A DNA stretch of 62,152 nucleotides from Aurantimonas marianensis (GCF_024195285.1 NZ_JALHBS010000029.1:1-62152); one strand, 5' to 3'; positions 28,524 through 38,674 are shown, counted from the stretch's first letter. Translations and numbers: made by a program. The notes: a model not told the origin generated them from the sequence alone.

Positions 28524-31500
28524 ATGTCCAAGACCAAATCTTTTGATCCGCTCACCGACGATGCGGTCAACGAAATCGAAGAGGCGCTTCGGCTCGATTT
28601 CGAGGAACCGGGCATTTCGGACGATCTGACGGAGGCGTCAGGTCATCTTGAGGAAAATACATTCGCCGACGCGACAAAGGTCGAATTCTCGCTCGATGAT
28701 TTCGAGCGGCAGATCAATGAAACAGCGGGCCGTCTGCGGACGGAAGAGAACGCCGACAACCCTGGCGGAGCAAGGCGTGCGTCGGTTTCCGACCTGGTGG
28801 GCGGTGCCCGGGCGAAGGCTACGGCGAGCGCGACGCCCGCCAAGACTGCTGCAGCACCGTCGAAGGCCACCTCCGACTCGAGCGCGAAACCCTCGCGTCA
28901 GAGCGGCGTTTCCGCTGGCCCTTCGCGGGCGGGCGAGCCTGGGAACGCCGAACCGACCGCGCCTCGGAGCGCGGAAACACCGCGTGCCTATGCTCAGTCC
29001 CCCGCCAATGACGAGCAGCGGCGAACCACCGTCATGGCTCAGGCGCTGCTCGACCGGCGCGCCTCGAGGGCTCCGATTTGGGCCGCTCTTGCCGTTTCGA
29101 TCGGGTGGATCGGGTTTGTCGGCTTCATGGCTTCGGGCCTCTATGGCATCGATTTCGGCACGCTTTCCAGTGGCCTTGCAAGCCCGGCGCGACAGCGTGA
29201 CCTGCTCCTGCTGACGGCCGTCGCCGTCGTCCCCGTTTTGTTGATATTCGCCTTCGCGGTGATGATCCGCCGAGCCGCCGACTTGCGCCTTACTAGTCGT
29301 TCGCTGGCCGAAGTGGCGCTGCGCCTCGCCGAGCCGGAAACTATCGCGACGGAACGGGTGATGAGCGTCGGTCAGGCGGTCCGTCGCGAGGTTGCCGCTC
29401 TCGGCGAGGGCGTTGAACGTGCCCTCTCCCGCACGTCCGATCTGGAAAATGTCATCAGCACTGAGGTCGGCGCTCTCGAGCGGGCCTATGCCGACAACGA
29501 AGGTAAGATTCGCACGCTCGTCCAGGATCTTGGAGCCGAGCGTGAGGCGATGCTGTCGCACGCCGAACATCTCCGCTCCTCCGTCGTGGGTTCGCATCAG
29601 CGGCTCGTCGAGGACGTCGATCAAACGTCGGAGCACATCCTGCAGCGGATCGAAGAGGCATCCCAGCGTTTCACGAGGCTGCTCGACGAGCGGGGCGAGG
29701 CATTTGCCCGTGAATATGTCGAGCGCAGCGAGAATTTCATCGCCATGTTCGACGAGCGCCGCCGTCTGGCCAGCGATAGCATCGCAGCCGATAGCGAGAG
29801 CTTGATCGCCCGGTTGACACAGGCCGGTGACGAGGCGAGCGAAAGGCTGAACGCCACCGGCGAAGAGGTCGGACGTCTGCTGGAGGGTCGGACAGCCGAA
29901 TTCAAGCAACGGTCGTTGGAACTGCTCGAACAGCTTGCTTCAGTCGGCAACGATATCGAGAGCCGCCTCGTCGCATCGGGCGACGCGGCCACCGGCCTGT
30001 TGAAATCACGTGGCGCAGCGCTCGCCGCCGACAGTGAGAAATTCCTGGCCAACCTCACCAGCCTTCTGGACGACCGGGCGATCGGCATGGCGATGGATGG
30101 GGAAACCTTCCTGGCCAGCCTCGATGGCGCGTTCGAGGAGCGGATGCGCGAAATCGGCGAGAAAAACGAACTGTTCCTTACAAATCTCACTGAAAGCGTC
30201 GAAATGCGCAGCCGGAAACTGGACGAGGAATCCGGGCGCTTCCTGGAAGTCCTCGATGTCACTCTCGGCGAGCGGACAGAGCGGGCCAGCCAGATTCTCG
30301 CCGACGCCAACAGCCGGACCATCGGCGATCTCGACGATCGGATCGCCTCGATCGATCGCACCTTGGCTGATCGAGGGGGTTCGCTGGTCACCGACATCGA
30401 ACAGCGGGCCAACGCGATCGAGCGTTCGACCGATCGCATCACGGCGGCTTTGGAAACGCGCACCAAGGATTTCGCGGGCGCGCTTTCCGAACGGACGCGC
30501 GAGATTGTCGAGGCCTTCCAGTCCGGTCATTCCGATCTTTCAATGAAAGCCAGCGATGCGGTTGCACTGACGCAGGCGGCCCTGGAGGCACGGACGAGCG
30601 AACTGCGTACTCTCTTCGATGAGCGCCTCGCGGGCTTCGACGGCCTGATGGAAGAACGGACGGGCAAGCTCGCCGGCACGATCGACGATCGTCTGTTGGC
30701 CTTTGATCTGGCCAGCGACAGCCGCGTCGACAATATCGCGCAGCGGGCGGACGAGATGGACGCGGCCCTGGAGCGGACGGCCGGGCGCCTCGAGACCTTG
30801 CTCGAACAACGCCGCAGCGAGATCGAGGCCTCGATCGAACGCGGGGCGGAAGGCGTCCGTGCGGCGCTCGACGGCCGGGCAAGCGCGCTCGAAGAGACCA
30901 TCGCCTCTCACGGCGAGAATCTCGAAGCGTCCTTCGCTTTCGCGCAGCAAAGCCTGCTCGGCAACCTCGAAGAGCGAGGGTCCAGCCTGACCTCCACCAT
31001 CGAGCAAACCGTGGCTCGCATGGAAGACCTCATCGGGGCGAGTGAGGGTGCGCTAGCCAAGGGTATCGACGAGCAGACGAGCGCGTTGGCTGGACTTCTC
31101 GACGAGCGTCAAGAAGCCATGCGCACGGTGATCGACGAGCGGACGAGCGTGCTGCGGTCGCAGTCGCAAGAAAGCCATAGCGCCCTCCTTGCCGCGATCG
31201 ATGAACGAATTTCCGGAGTGTCCGGCGGCTTCGACGACGCCGTGCGCCATGTTGTCGACGAACTCGCCGAGCGCGTCCAGTCGCTCAGAACCGTCATTGA
31301 CGATTCGCGTCTTGCGATCGTCGGCGAGGTCGACAGGAACGCCGAGCGTCTGCGCAGCGAGATGGATGAGCGGACCGAGGACTTCGGCAACAGCATTGCC
31401 ATCAATGCGGGGTCCCAACTGGCGGCGATCGAGAGCGCATTGGCCAGCGTTGTCGAGGGGCTCGACGAACGGACCGAACGGCTGCGAAGCACTGCGGACG

Positions 31501-34500
31501 GCGTCGCTGCCTCCTTGCGCGACGAACTCGGCGATCGCTTCGAGACCATCCGCTTCGTCATGGAGACGGGTCGCGAGACGTTGATCGGTGATCTGGACGG
31601 GCGTACCCGCATTATCACCGACGAAATCGGCGATCGCGTGATGCGCGTCGGCGAAGGGCTGGATGCCCGGACGGCGGCGCTGCGAGGCATCGTCGAGGAG
31701 GCGCGGAACCTTCTCATCGATGGTCTCGACGAACGAATGGCAGCGATTCATGCCATCGTCGATGGCTCGCAGGGATCGCTTCTGTCCGGCCTCGATGAGC
31801 GCACCGCTCAGATCGGCGCGGAGTTCGACGCTGGCCGCGAGTCGATCGCCGCGGCAATAGAGGATCGCGTCAAAGGTATCAGCGACGCACTCTTTGACGC
31901 CGATCTGCGCCTCGCTTCGGTCCTTGAAGAGCGTCGCGACAGCCTCGCCGCGATCGTCGAGGAAGCGGCGCGCTCCGCCGCCGCAACCCTCGGCGACCGT
32001 GCCGACGATGTCCGTCGCGCCATCGAGCAAAGTGTCGGCGACGTGTCGTCGTCCCTGGAGCTCCGGCGGAACGATCTTGTCTCGGCTTTGGAGACCGGTT
32101 CGACCACCCTCACCGGGGCGCTGGACGAACGAACCGACGCGATCTCCGCGGCGCTCGAGCGGGGCCTCGGCAATGTCGAGCGTACGCTGAACAATCGCGC
32201 GGCCATGATCGCGGAATCGTTGCGCCAGACCGTGGCGGCGGCGACCACCGCCTTGAGCGAGGAGACGAGTCGCGCCCGCGAAAGCCTCGAAGCCGAAGGC
32301 AACAAGATTTCCGAGAGAGTCGCCGGCATCGATCGCCTGTTCATGGCGTCTGGAGAAGAGGCCCGGGTCAAAATCGCCGGCGAAGCCGATCGTCTCGCCG
32401 AGCGCCTCGGCGCTTTGGCCGATGATCTGGCGAGCCGCTCGGCCGAGGCCAGTGCAACACTCGTTGGTGAAGGCGGCCGGATTGCCGAGGACATCGGCGG
32501 CGCGGCGGAAGTGATCCGTTCGCTGTCCGAACAATCGCGCACGCGGTTCGCCACGGAAGCGGATGAACTTGCCAGGACCATGGCAGAGCTGTCGGGTCGC
32601 CTGCGCGAAGAGGGACAGGGCGTGCGCGAGGAACTCGCCGGACAGCGTCTGGCCCTCGTCGACAGCCTCGCCGGGATCGCCACGTCCGTCGAGAGCCAGT
32701 TGACCCGCAACGCCGAGAGCTTCGCGGCCCAGATCGGCGAGGCCAGCGAGCGGATTCGCTCGGCGGGCGACGAAAGCCGCGACCGGTTTGTCACCGACGC
32801 CGGTGAAATCGCGAGCCAGGTCGAAAACGCCGCGGCAACGATGCGTGAAATGACCAACGCAGCGACAGTCGCGCTGCGAGAAAACACGGAAGGCTTTGCG
32901 CGCCGGCTGTCCGGCACCTCCTACCAGCTGCGCACGGAGACGGATCGCGTGGCAGGAAGCCTCGAAGAGCGCTCGCAGCGCTTTGCCGAGGAGCTTGCCG
33001 GCGTTTCGGAGCGCTTGTCCGAAATGCTGAGATCGAACACGCTCAGCAGCGAGCTCTCCGGCGCAACCGAGCTGATCCGCAGCGAGCTCGCCAACGCATC
33101 GCAGTCGATGCGCGACGGCGTCATGGAGGTTGCCTCGCAACTGCGCGGCGAGGTCACGGACGCCTCGCAGAGCCTCCTTCGCGATGCCGACGGCGCGCGA
33201 GAGGAAATCATGGTTCGGGGCCGCGAACTGGCCGATCACCTCGCCTCGATTTCGAGCGCGATCCGGGTCGAGACCGAGCGCGCCCGCGAGCAACTTCTGG
33301 AAAGTGCCGGAACGGTTGGCGAAGACCTTTCGAACAGGATGTCGCAATCCGAGCAGGCCATCGCGACCCGCGCCCGGATGATGGGCGAGGAACTCGATGC
33401 CAAGACCCGCGATCTGACCGCGCTGTTGAGCGCGCGCACCGCCGATATCTCGCGCATTCTCGACGAAGAGGCTCGGCCGATGTTCGATCGCCTCGGCGAG
33501 AACGGATCCGAGTTCGCCCAATTGCTCGAACACAGCACCCGTGATGCCTCCGAGCGCCTTCGGGCCGAGAACGCCGCCCTCGTCGCTGCGCTTGGCCGCC
33601 GGGCCAGCGAAACGATCGACAGTCTCAACCAGTCCTCCAACGAGATTCTCGGCGCGCTCGACGAGAAGGCGGCGACCGCGGTCGGCGTCGTCGCGGACAT
33701 GCGTGATCAGTTGCAGCGCGAGGTCGGCTCTCTGATCAGCCGCCTGTCGCAGACGAGCGGTTCGCTGCGCGGGCTCGTCGAGGAAACCGCGAGCAATCTG
33801 GGCGCCATCGACGCGACCCTGCAGGAGACCGGGACGCGCTTCACCCAGGGGGCCGAGCAGGCTTCCAATTCGATCTCGCTGTCCTCACGCCTTCTGGAAA
33901 GCAATGTCGAGCGTCTCGACAAGCTGTCGATGACGGCCTTTTCCAAGGTCGCCAGCATCGCCGACCGGTTCCAGGAGCACGGAGCCGTGCTTGCCGAGGC
34001 CGTGCAACTGATCGACTCGAGCGAGGCGACGCTGCGCTCCACTCTGGAGGGGGGGCATGGCGGCATCGAGGAGCTCTCAGCGGGGCTGGTAAAGCGCTCC
34101 GAGGAAATCGGCGCCCTGATGCGTTCCTTCGAAGAGGTCATGGACGGGCTATTCGATCGGACTGAACAGCGCTCTCGTCTGATTTCGACCCGACTTTCTT
34201 CCGACGTGGGCGAGACGCTCGGTGAGGCTGATCGCAAGATGCAGGGAGCCGAGGAGCGATCGCGCGCCACGGCAGAGGCCATGCGCGATGCGGTTCAGTC
34301 GGTGATCGAGGACGCGAGCCAGCGTTTCGAAGGCGCAACCGATGAAATGCGTCGCACCGCCGCCGAGATTCGCCAGGAGCTTGAAGCGGCCCGAAGCGAG
34401 ATCAGTCGCGGTGTCGTCGAATTGCCGGAGGAAACACGAGCGAGCACCGAAGCAATGCGGCGGGCGGTCTCGGAGCAAATCCGGGCGCTGCGCGATCTTT

Positions 34501-35363
34501 CCGAAGTCGTCTCGCAATCCGGCCGCGCCTTCGACGTGTCGACCCGGGGCACTGCGTCGACGCGGTCCGCCGCGGCGGCTCCGCAGCCAGCCAGCGCAAA
34601 GCGAAGGGCAGAACCGAAGGCGACGCAGTCGTCCTCGGATGCCGAACTGACGGAAGAGCAGGAGCGCGACGTCGAGGAACAGATCGCGGCATCCTTTATG
34701 ACCGATGGCAATCTGGCGCGGGACCTGCGCGGTTCGAACTTCGACACGCCTAGCCGCTCGGCAACCGCGCCAGCGAAGTCGGTCGAGATGCGCTCGGTCG
34801 ACCCTCGCCCGAGCGGCGCCGTGTCACCCGTGCGTCCGACAGAACAGCCAGGCGAGGCAGCAGAGACTCCGGCGGCTGGCGGCCGTTCGGGCGGTTGGGT
34901 GTCAGACCTTTTGCGCCGCGCCTCGCGCGACGAGGAACAGGACGATAATTCCGCGTTGGGCGCGGACGAGCAGCAACCGGCGGCGCGCACGACGCAGGCG
35001 GCCCGCTCGCCGGACTCGGTCATGGACTCCTTGAACTCGCTGTCCGTAGACATCGCGCGGGCCATCGACCACAAGGCTTCGGTCGAACTGTGGGACCGTT
35101 ATCGCGGCGGCGAACGCAATGTCTTCACACGCCGCCTCTATACGATGAAGGGTCAGCAGACCTTCGACGAGATCCGTCGCAAATATCAGCGCGATAGCGA
35201 GTTCAAAAAGGCCGTAGACCGCTACCTTTCGGACTTCGAGACCCTGCTCGGCGATATCGCGAGGAAGGATCCGGATAACAACCTCACAAGGACCTATCTC
35301 ACGTCAGACACTGGCAAGGTCTACACCATGCTTGCCCACGCTTCGGGTCGGTTCGACAGCTGA
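28524..35363 (+). CDS. rgsE: Giant coiled-coil polar growth protein, GPR/RgsE-like
   Basis: A 2279-residue protein taking up 11% of the window. The N-terminus (1-175) is acidic then low-complexity. Two membrane helices follow (about 183-207 and 226-249). From there to about residue 1990 it is almost unbroken amphipathic helix with 11/22-residue periodicity, including 12 consecutive 22-mers at 979-1242. A disordered Pro/Ala/Ser region and a conserved C-terminal domain (about 2173-2279, SVELWDRYRGGERN) end it. Size, topology and apolipoprotein-like repeats match Agrobacterium growth pole ring protein GPR and Sinorhizobium RgsE, needed for unipolar growth. It is likely an inner-membrane scaffold at the growing pole. 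Confidence 0.78.
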   Translation: MSKTKSFDPLTDDAVNEIEEALRLDFEEPGISDDLTEASGHLEENTFADATKVEFSLDDFERQINETAGRLRTEENADNPGGARRASVSDLVGGARAKATASATPAKTAAAPSKATSDSSAKPSRQSGVSAGPSRAGEPGNAEPTAPRSAETPRAYAQSPANDEQRRTTVMAQALLDRRASRAPIWAALAVSIGWIGFVGFMASGLYGIDFGTLSSGLASPARQRDLLLLTAVAVVPVLLIFAFAVMIRRAADLRLTSRSLAEVALRLAEPETIATERVMSVGQAVRREVAALGEGVERALSRTSDLENVISTEVGALERAYADNEGKIRTLVQDLGAEREAMLSHAEHLRSSVVGSHQRLVEDVDQTSEHILQRIEEASQRFTRLLDERGEAFAREYVERSENFIAMFDERRRLASDSIAADSESLIARLTQAGDEASERLNATGEEVGRLLEGRTAEFKQRSLELLEQLASVGNDIESRLVASGDAATGLLKSRGAALAADSEKFLANLTSLLDDRAIGMAMDGETFLASLDGAFEERMREIGEKNELFLTNLTESVEMRSRKLDEESGRFLEVLDVTLGERTERASQILADANSRTIGDLDDRIASIDRTLADRGGSLVTDIEQRANAIERSTDRITAALETRTKDFAGALSERTREIVEAFQSGHSDLSMKASDAVALTQAALEARTSELRTLFDERLAGFDGLMEERTGKLAGTIDDRLLAFDLASDSRVDNIAQRADEMDAALERTAGRLETLLEQRRSEIEASIERGAEGVRAALDGRASALEETIASHGENLEASFAFAQQSLLGNLEERGSSLTSTIEQTVARMEDLIGASEGALAKGIDEQTSALAGLLDERQEAMRTVIDERTSVLRSQSQESHSALLAAIDERISGVSGGFDDAVRHVVDELAERVQSLRTVIDDSRLAIVGEVDRNAERLRSEMDERTEDFGNSIAINAGSQLAAIESALASVVEGLDERTERLRSTADGVAASLRDELGDRFETIRFVMETGRETLIGDLDGRTRIITDEIGDRVMRVGEGLDARTAALRGIVEEARNLLIDGLDERMAAIHAIVDGSQGSLLSGLDERTAQIGAEFDAGRESIAAAIEDRVKGISDALFDADLRLASVLEERRDSLAAIVEEAARSAAATLGDRADDVRRAIEQSVGDVSSSLELRRNDLVSALETGSTTLTGALDERTDAISAALERGLGNVERTLNNRAAMIAESLRQTVAAATTALSEETSRARESLEAEGNKISERVAGIDRLFMASGEEARVKIAGEADRLAERLGALADDLASRSAEASATLVGEGGRIAEDIGGAAEVIRSLSEQSRTRFATEADELARTMAELSGRLREEGQGVREELAGQRLALVDSLAGIATSVESQLTRNAESFAAQIGEASERIRSAGDESRDRFVTDAGEIASQVENAAATMREMTNAATVALRENTEGFARRLSGTSYQLRTETDRVAGSLEERSQRFAEELAGVSERLSEMLRSNTLSSELSGATELIRSELANASQSMRDGVMEVASQLRGEVTDASQSLLRDADGAREEIMVRGRELADHLASISSAIRVETERAREQLLESAGTVGEDLSNRMSQSEQAIATRARMMGEELDAKTRDLTALLSARTADISRILDEEARPMFDRLGENGSEFAQLLEHSTRDASERLRAENAALVAALGRRASETIDSLNQSSNEILGALDEKAATAVGVVADMRDQLQREVGSLISRLSQTSGSLRGLVEETASNLGAIDATLQETGTRFTQGAEQASNSISLSSRLLESNVERLDKLSMTAFSKVASIADRFQEHGAVLAEAVQLIDSSEATLRSTLEGGHGGIEELSAGLVKRSEEIGALMRSFEEVMDGLFDRTEQRSRLISTRLSSDVGETLGEADRKMQGAEERSRATAEAMRDAVQSVIEDASQRFEGATDEMRRTAAEIRQELEAARSEISRGVVELPEETRASTEAMRRAVSEQIRALRDLSEVVSQSGRAFDVSTRGTASTRSAAAAPQPASAKRRAEPKATQSSSDAELTEEQERDVEEQIAASFMTDGNLARDLRGSNFDTPSRSATAPAKSVEMRSVDPRPSGAVSPVRPTEQPGEAAETPAAGGRSGGWVSDLLRRASRDEEQDDNSALGADEQQPAARTTQAARSPDSVMDSLNSLSVDIARAIDHKASVELWDRYRGGERNVFTRRLYTMKGQQTFDEIRRKYQRDSEFKKAVDRYLSDFETLLGDIARKDPDNNLTRTYLTSDTGKVYTMLAHASGRFDS
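31458..32249 (+). repeat. Twelve consecutive 22-residue units inside the GPR/RgsE-like protein
   Basis: Residues 979-1242 divide without a gap into 12 units of exactly 22 residues. Each starts hydrophobic-acidic around a D/E-R pair, for example GLDERTERL, ELGDRFETI, DLDGRTRII, GLDARTAAL, GLDERMAAI, GLDERTAQI, AIEDRVKGI, VLEERRDSL. The same phase continues outside this block with 11-residue slips. The 11/22 period is that of apolipoprotein A/E amphipathic helices. Confidence 0.8.
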
Positions 35364-35400
35364 TCCCGGCACGTGGTGGTATCTGCGATGGCCGCTCGAC

Positions 35401-35435
35401 CGGACCATGCCGATTGAACAGATCGGCATGGTCCG
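35401..35435 (+). terminator. 14-bp perfect stem-loop after the giant gene
   Basis: CGGACCATGCCGAT (35401-35414) and its exact reverse complement (35422-35435) flank a seven-base loop, 38 bases after the stop codon at 35363. There is no clean T run after it, so it may be a terminator aided by Rho or a 3'-end stabiliser. Confidence 0.5.
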
Positions 35436-35569
35436 TCTGTTGAAGATGGCCGCCGACGATCGACAATCTGTGAAAGCGATCGAGATCGCCCTGGCGTGAC
35501 GAGGACGAATGCGGGATCGCCGACCTGCGTCTGTCCCGGTCTGCCGCCGCCAAGAAAAAGGACTCTCCC

Positions 35570-36898
35570 GTGACAGATATCTCGCCGCTCAAGCGCCTCT
35601 CCGGCCGCCTCGTCTTCCGTGCGACCGAGCGAACCGGTGCGGCGATCGATCGGGTCGAAGCCCTGCGCGACGAAACCGCCGGACGGATTTTCACCCGCTT
35701 CGATGCGGTAAGGGTGATGCGCGCGGCGGAGGCGCTTGATTGCGACCCCGTCCGGCGGCAAGGCCCCCTCGCCGGTCTGACCATCTCAATCAAGGACCTC
35801 TTCGATGAGGCCGGCGAGGTTACCACGGCGGCATCGGTCTATCTGGCCGACAGAGCGCCAGCCGAAGCGGACGCCGTTGTGGTGACGCGCCTGAAATCGG
35901 CGGGCGCCATCCCCTTTGGCCGAACCACCATGTCGGAATTCGCCTATTCCGGCGTTGGGCTCAATCCGCATTTCGGCATCCCCGGCAATAGCCACGACCC
36001 GTCGCGGATACCCGGCGGATCGACGTCGGGCGGCGCGCTCAGCGTGGCGCTCGGTCTCGCCGATGTCGCGCTCGGATCGGACACCGGCGGCTCCGTTCGC
36101 ATTCCCGCCGCGTTCAACGGGCTGGCAGGCTTCAAGCCGACCCAGGCGAAGGTGCCGCTCGACGGCGCCTTCCCTCTGTCGCAGTCCTACGACAGCGTCG
36201 GCCCCCTCGCGAGAGACATTCGAATCTGTGCTGGCGTTCATGCCGTTCTCTGCGGCGAGACGCCACCGGACTTCGCAAGGCGCGAACCCAAGGGCTTGCG
36301 GATCGGCGTCGTCCATACCGTGCTCGCCGAGGGACTCGACGCGCAGGTAGCCGCCGACTTCGCCTCCGCTGTCCAGGCCCTGAGTGAAAACGGCGTCGAG
36401 CTGGTCGACGTCGACATGCCCGCGCTCGCAGGGGCGGGAGCGATCAATCGGGTGATCGTCGGCTCGGAAGCGCACCGCGTCCACGTCGATCATCTCGATG
36501 CATTGAAGGAGGTCGGCGATCCGCGGGTGCTCAGGCGGATCATGGCCGCGACCGATTTCTCGCCCGGCGAGGAAGAGCAGGCGCGGGGTGAACGCGCCGC
36601 CGCACAAGCCACCTTCGCCGCTCTCGCCTCGGATTTCGACGCCTTCATTGCCCCGACGATTCCGGTCGTTCCGCCACTGATCGCGGAAGTTGAGGCCGAT
36701 TACGATCGGCTCAACGCACTGGTTCTGCGCAATCCGTCGACTGTCAATTTTCTTGATGGTTGCGCCGCAACGATCCCGATGCATGCCGCCGGATCGCTGC
36801 CGACTGGTCTGATGGTCTTCGGCCCCGGCGGAGCGGATTGGGATATCCTCGCGATCGCCCAATGTTTCGAGCCTTTCGTCCGACGAAAGGTTAGTTGA
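35570..36898 (+). CDS. Amidase signature family protein
   Basis: A 442-residue amidase. The Ser-cisSer-Lys triad is visible: lysine in TISIKDLFD near residue 76, the cis-serine in GGSTSGGALS near residue 150, and the nucleophile in LGSDTGGSVRIPAAFNG near residue 175. It is like GatA or allophanate/aryl-amide hydrolases in fold; the substrate is unknown. The GTG at 35570 follows AAGGAC. It converges on dctM, overlapping by eight bases. It could hydrolyse an amide imported by the TRAP system, but that is a guess from proximity. Confidence 0.88.
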   Translation: MTDISPLKRLSGRLVFRATERTGAAIDRVEALRDETAGRIFTRFDAVRVMRAAEALDCDPVRRQGPLAGLTISIKDLFDEAGEVTTAASVYLADRAPAEADAVVVTRLKSAGAIPFGRTTMSEFAYSGVGLNPHFGIPGNSHDPSRIPGGSTSGGALSVALGLADVALGSDTGGSVRIPAAFNGLAGFKPTQAKVPLDGAFPLSQSYDSVGPLARDIRICAGVHAVLCGETPPDFARREPKGLRIGVVHTVLAEGLDAQVAADFASAVQALSENGVELVDVDMPALAGAGAINRVIVGSEAHRVHVDHLDALKEVGDPRVLRRIMAATDFSPGEEEQARGERAAAQATFAALASDFDAFIAPTIPVVPPLIAEVEADYDRLNALVLRNPSTVNFLDGCAATIPMHAAGSLPTGLMVFGPGGADWDILAIAQCFEPFVRRKVS

Positions 36899-38195
36899 CG
36901 AACTGCGGCAACAACAGGCGTGGCAGCCACAGGCTGATGGAAGGGAAGACCACGACCAGCACCAGAATGGCCAGCATTGGCAGCAGGATGAATGCCACAT
37001 CCCGCATCGCCGCCTTCACGGGAATTTCGCCGATCGAACAGGAAATCAGCAGGCAAAGCCCGTAGGGTGGCGTCACGAGGCCAAAAGCCAGGCTGATGAT
37101 ACCGATCATGGCAAAGTGAATCGGATGCATGCCGACTTCCTGGGTCACCGGATAAAGAACCGTGCCGAGGATGATGATCGCCGGAATGGCATCGATGAAG
37201 CAGCCAATGATCAGGAAGGCGATCGCGACCGCGAAACCCATCTCCACGATTCCCAGGTTCATGACCTGCACATAGCTGACCAGGGCGGCCGGGATCTTGA
37301 AATAGGCCAGGGTCCAGCCGAAGGCGCTCGCCGTGCCGATGCAGAACAAGGCGATCGCCGCGAACCGACCCGTGTCGTAGAAGACATGGGCGACTTCGCG
37401 CGGACCGACCGCGCGGTACACGATCAGGCCTAGAACGAGTGCGTAGAGCGCGGCGACGACCGACGCTTCGGTCGGCGTGAACAGACCACCGACGATGCCG
37501 CCGACGATAATGACCGGTGTCAGCAGCGCCAGAAGCGCCCCCGCCAGGGCGCTGGCGAATTCTTTGAGCGTCGTGCGGCCGTGCGGTTGCATGCCGTGCC
37601 GGCGGGCATAGACATAGACCGCGACCATCATCGCCAGCCCGATCAGGATGCCAGGCAGGATTCCGGCAACGAAGAGACCGCCGATCGACACCGACATCAG
37701 GCCGCCCCAGACGACCATCAGGATCGACGGGGGGATGATGACGCCCATCACCGACGAGCAGGCCGTGACCGCCACGGAGAAGGACGGGGAGAAACCTTCC
37801 TTCTTCATTTGCGGAATCAGCAGCGACCCGATTCCCGCCGCATCCGCCGTCGAACTCCCGGAAATACCGGCAAAAAACATCGAGACGACCACGTTGACGT
37901 GACCGATTCCGCCCGGCAAATGGCCGACCATGGCGCGGGACAGCCGGATCAGTCTGTCGGTTATCCCGGCTGCGTTCATCAGATTTGCGGCGAGCAGAAA
38001 GAACGGCACGGCCAGAAGGACGAAGGAATTGTAGGACCGGAACATCTCCTGCAGCACCAGAACTGGTGTCAGGCGAGGCTCGAGGAAGAATACAGGGATG
38101 CAGGCCAGCGCCAAGGCGAACGCAACGGGCACACGCAGGATGATGAGAAGAAAAAGGAGGCCGAACAAAATGCTCGCGACGGTGCCCGGCGTCAT
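36891..38195 (-). CDS. dctM: TRAP transporter large permease
   Basis: A 434-residue membrane protein with about 12 hydrophobic helices. Its conserved DctM blocks include FAGISGSSTADAAGIGSLLIP and FGLVTPPYGLCLLI. It forms the ion-coupled channel of a tripartite ATP-independent periplasmic transporter. Its ATG overlaps the dctQ stop by four bases. The substrate is likely an organic acid, but the sequence does not tell which one. Confidence 0.94.
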   Translation of the reverse strand: MTPGTVASILFGLLFLLIILRVPVAFALALACIPVFFLEPRLTPVLVLQEMFRSYNSFVLLAVPFFLLAANLMNAAGITDRLIRLSRAMVGHLPGGIGHVNVVVSMFFAGISGSSTADAAGIGSLLIPQMKKEGFSPSFSVAVTACSSVMGVIIPPSILMVVWGGLMSVSIGGLFVAGILPGILIGLAMMVAVYVYARRHGMQPHGRTTLKEFASALAGALLALLTPVIIVGGIVGGLFTPTEASVVAALYALVLGLIVYRAVGPREVAHVFYDTGRFAAIALFCIGTASAFGWTLAYFKIPAALVSYVQVMNLGIVEMGFAVAIAFLIIGCFIDAIPAIIILGTVLYPVTQEVGMHPIHFAMIGIISLAFGLVTPPYGLCLLISCSIGEIPVKAAMRDVAFILLPMLAILVLVVVFPSISLWLPRLLLPQFVN

Positions 38196-38674
38196 GCTCC
38201 GGCACCTTTGACGAGGGCGATTTCCTTGGCGATCTTTTCAGCCACGAAAAGCGCCGTTACCACTCCGCTCAAAGGCCACGCGACAAAGATCCAGTTCATT
38301 GGCAGAGCAGAAATTTCCGACTTCTGGTACCAGCCGAACAGCATGAAGTCCCAGCCATACCAGATGAAGATCACTGCGACCACGAGGATCATGATCTGGA
38401 CGAAGATGCGTTTGGCCGCCTCGACCTTGGCATTGGCGGATACGGGAAGCACTTCCAGGTCGAAATGAGTGCCGTCCCGCACGGCGCACATGGCCCCGAC
38501 CATGATCATCCAGACGAAGCAGAAGCGCGCGATCTCCTCGGTCCAGATGTAGCGCGGCACGATGCCGGTAAAGCGGGAAAGAATCTGCGCCGTCACCGGT
38601 ATGAGCAGACCGGCGATGAGCAGTCCCAGCGCCAGCCTGAGAACGAGGTGGACGGCGTCGAGGACACGGGTCAT
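38192..38674 (-). CDS. dctQ: TRAP transporter small permease
   Basis: A 160-residue protein with four hydrophobic helices and the DctQ motif RYIWTEEIARFCFVWMIMVGA. I chose the ATG at 38674 with AGGA upstream; an ATG at 38746 would add 24 Ala/Pro-rich residues without a ribosome site. DctQ couples the large permease to its binding protein. It lies between dctP and dctM on the same strand. Confidence 0.9.
   Translation of the reverse strand: MTRVLDAVHLVLRLALGLLIAGLLIPVTAQILSRFTGIVPRYIWTEEIARFCFVWMIMVGAMCAVRDGTHFDLEVLPVSANAKVEAAKRIFVQIMILVVAVIFIWYGWDFMLFGWYQKSEISALPMNWIFVAWPLSGVVTALFVAEKIAKEIALVKGAGA

Noticed and set aside
31053-33533. An 826-codon frame on the minus strand within the giant gene
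   Set aside because: It is the antisense shadow of a repetitive, GC-rich helical gene; the plus-strand frame continues over 6.8 kb with clear 22-mer repeats.
36891-36898. Overlap of amidase and dctM as a frameshift or fusion
   Set aside because: Both genes end normally with their own stop codons; an eight-base tail-to-tail overlap is common in compact genomes.
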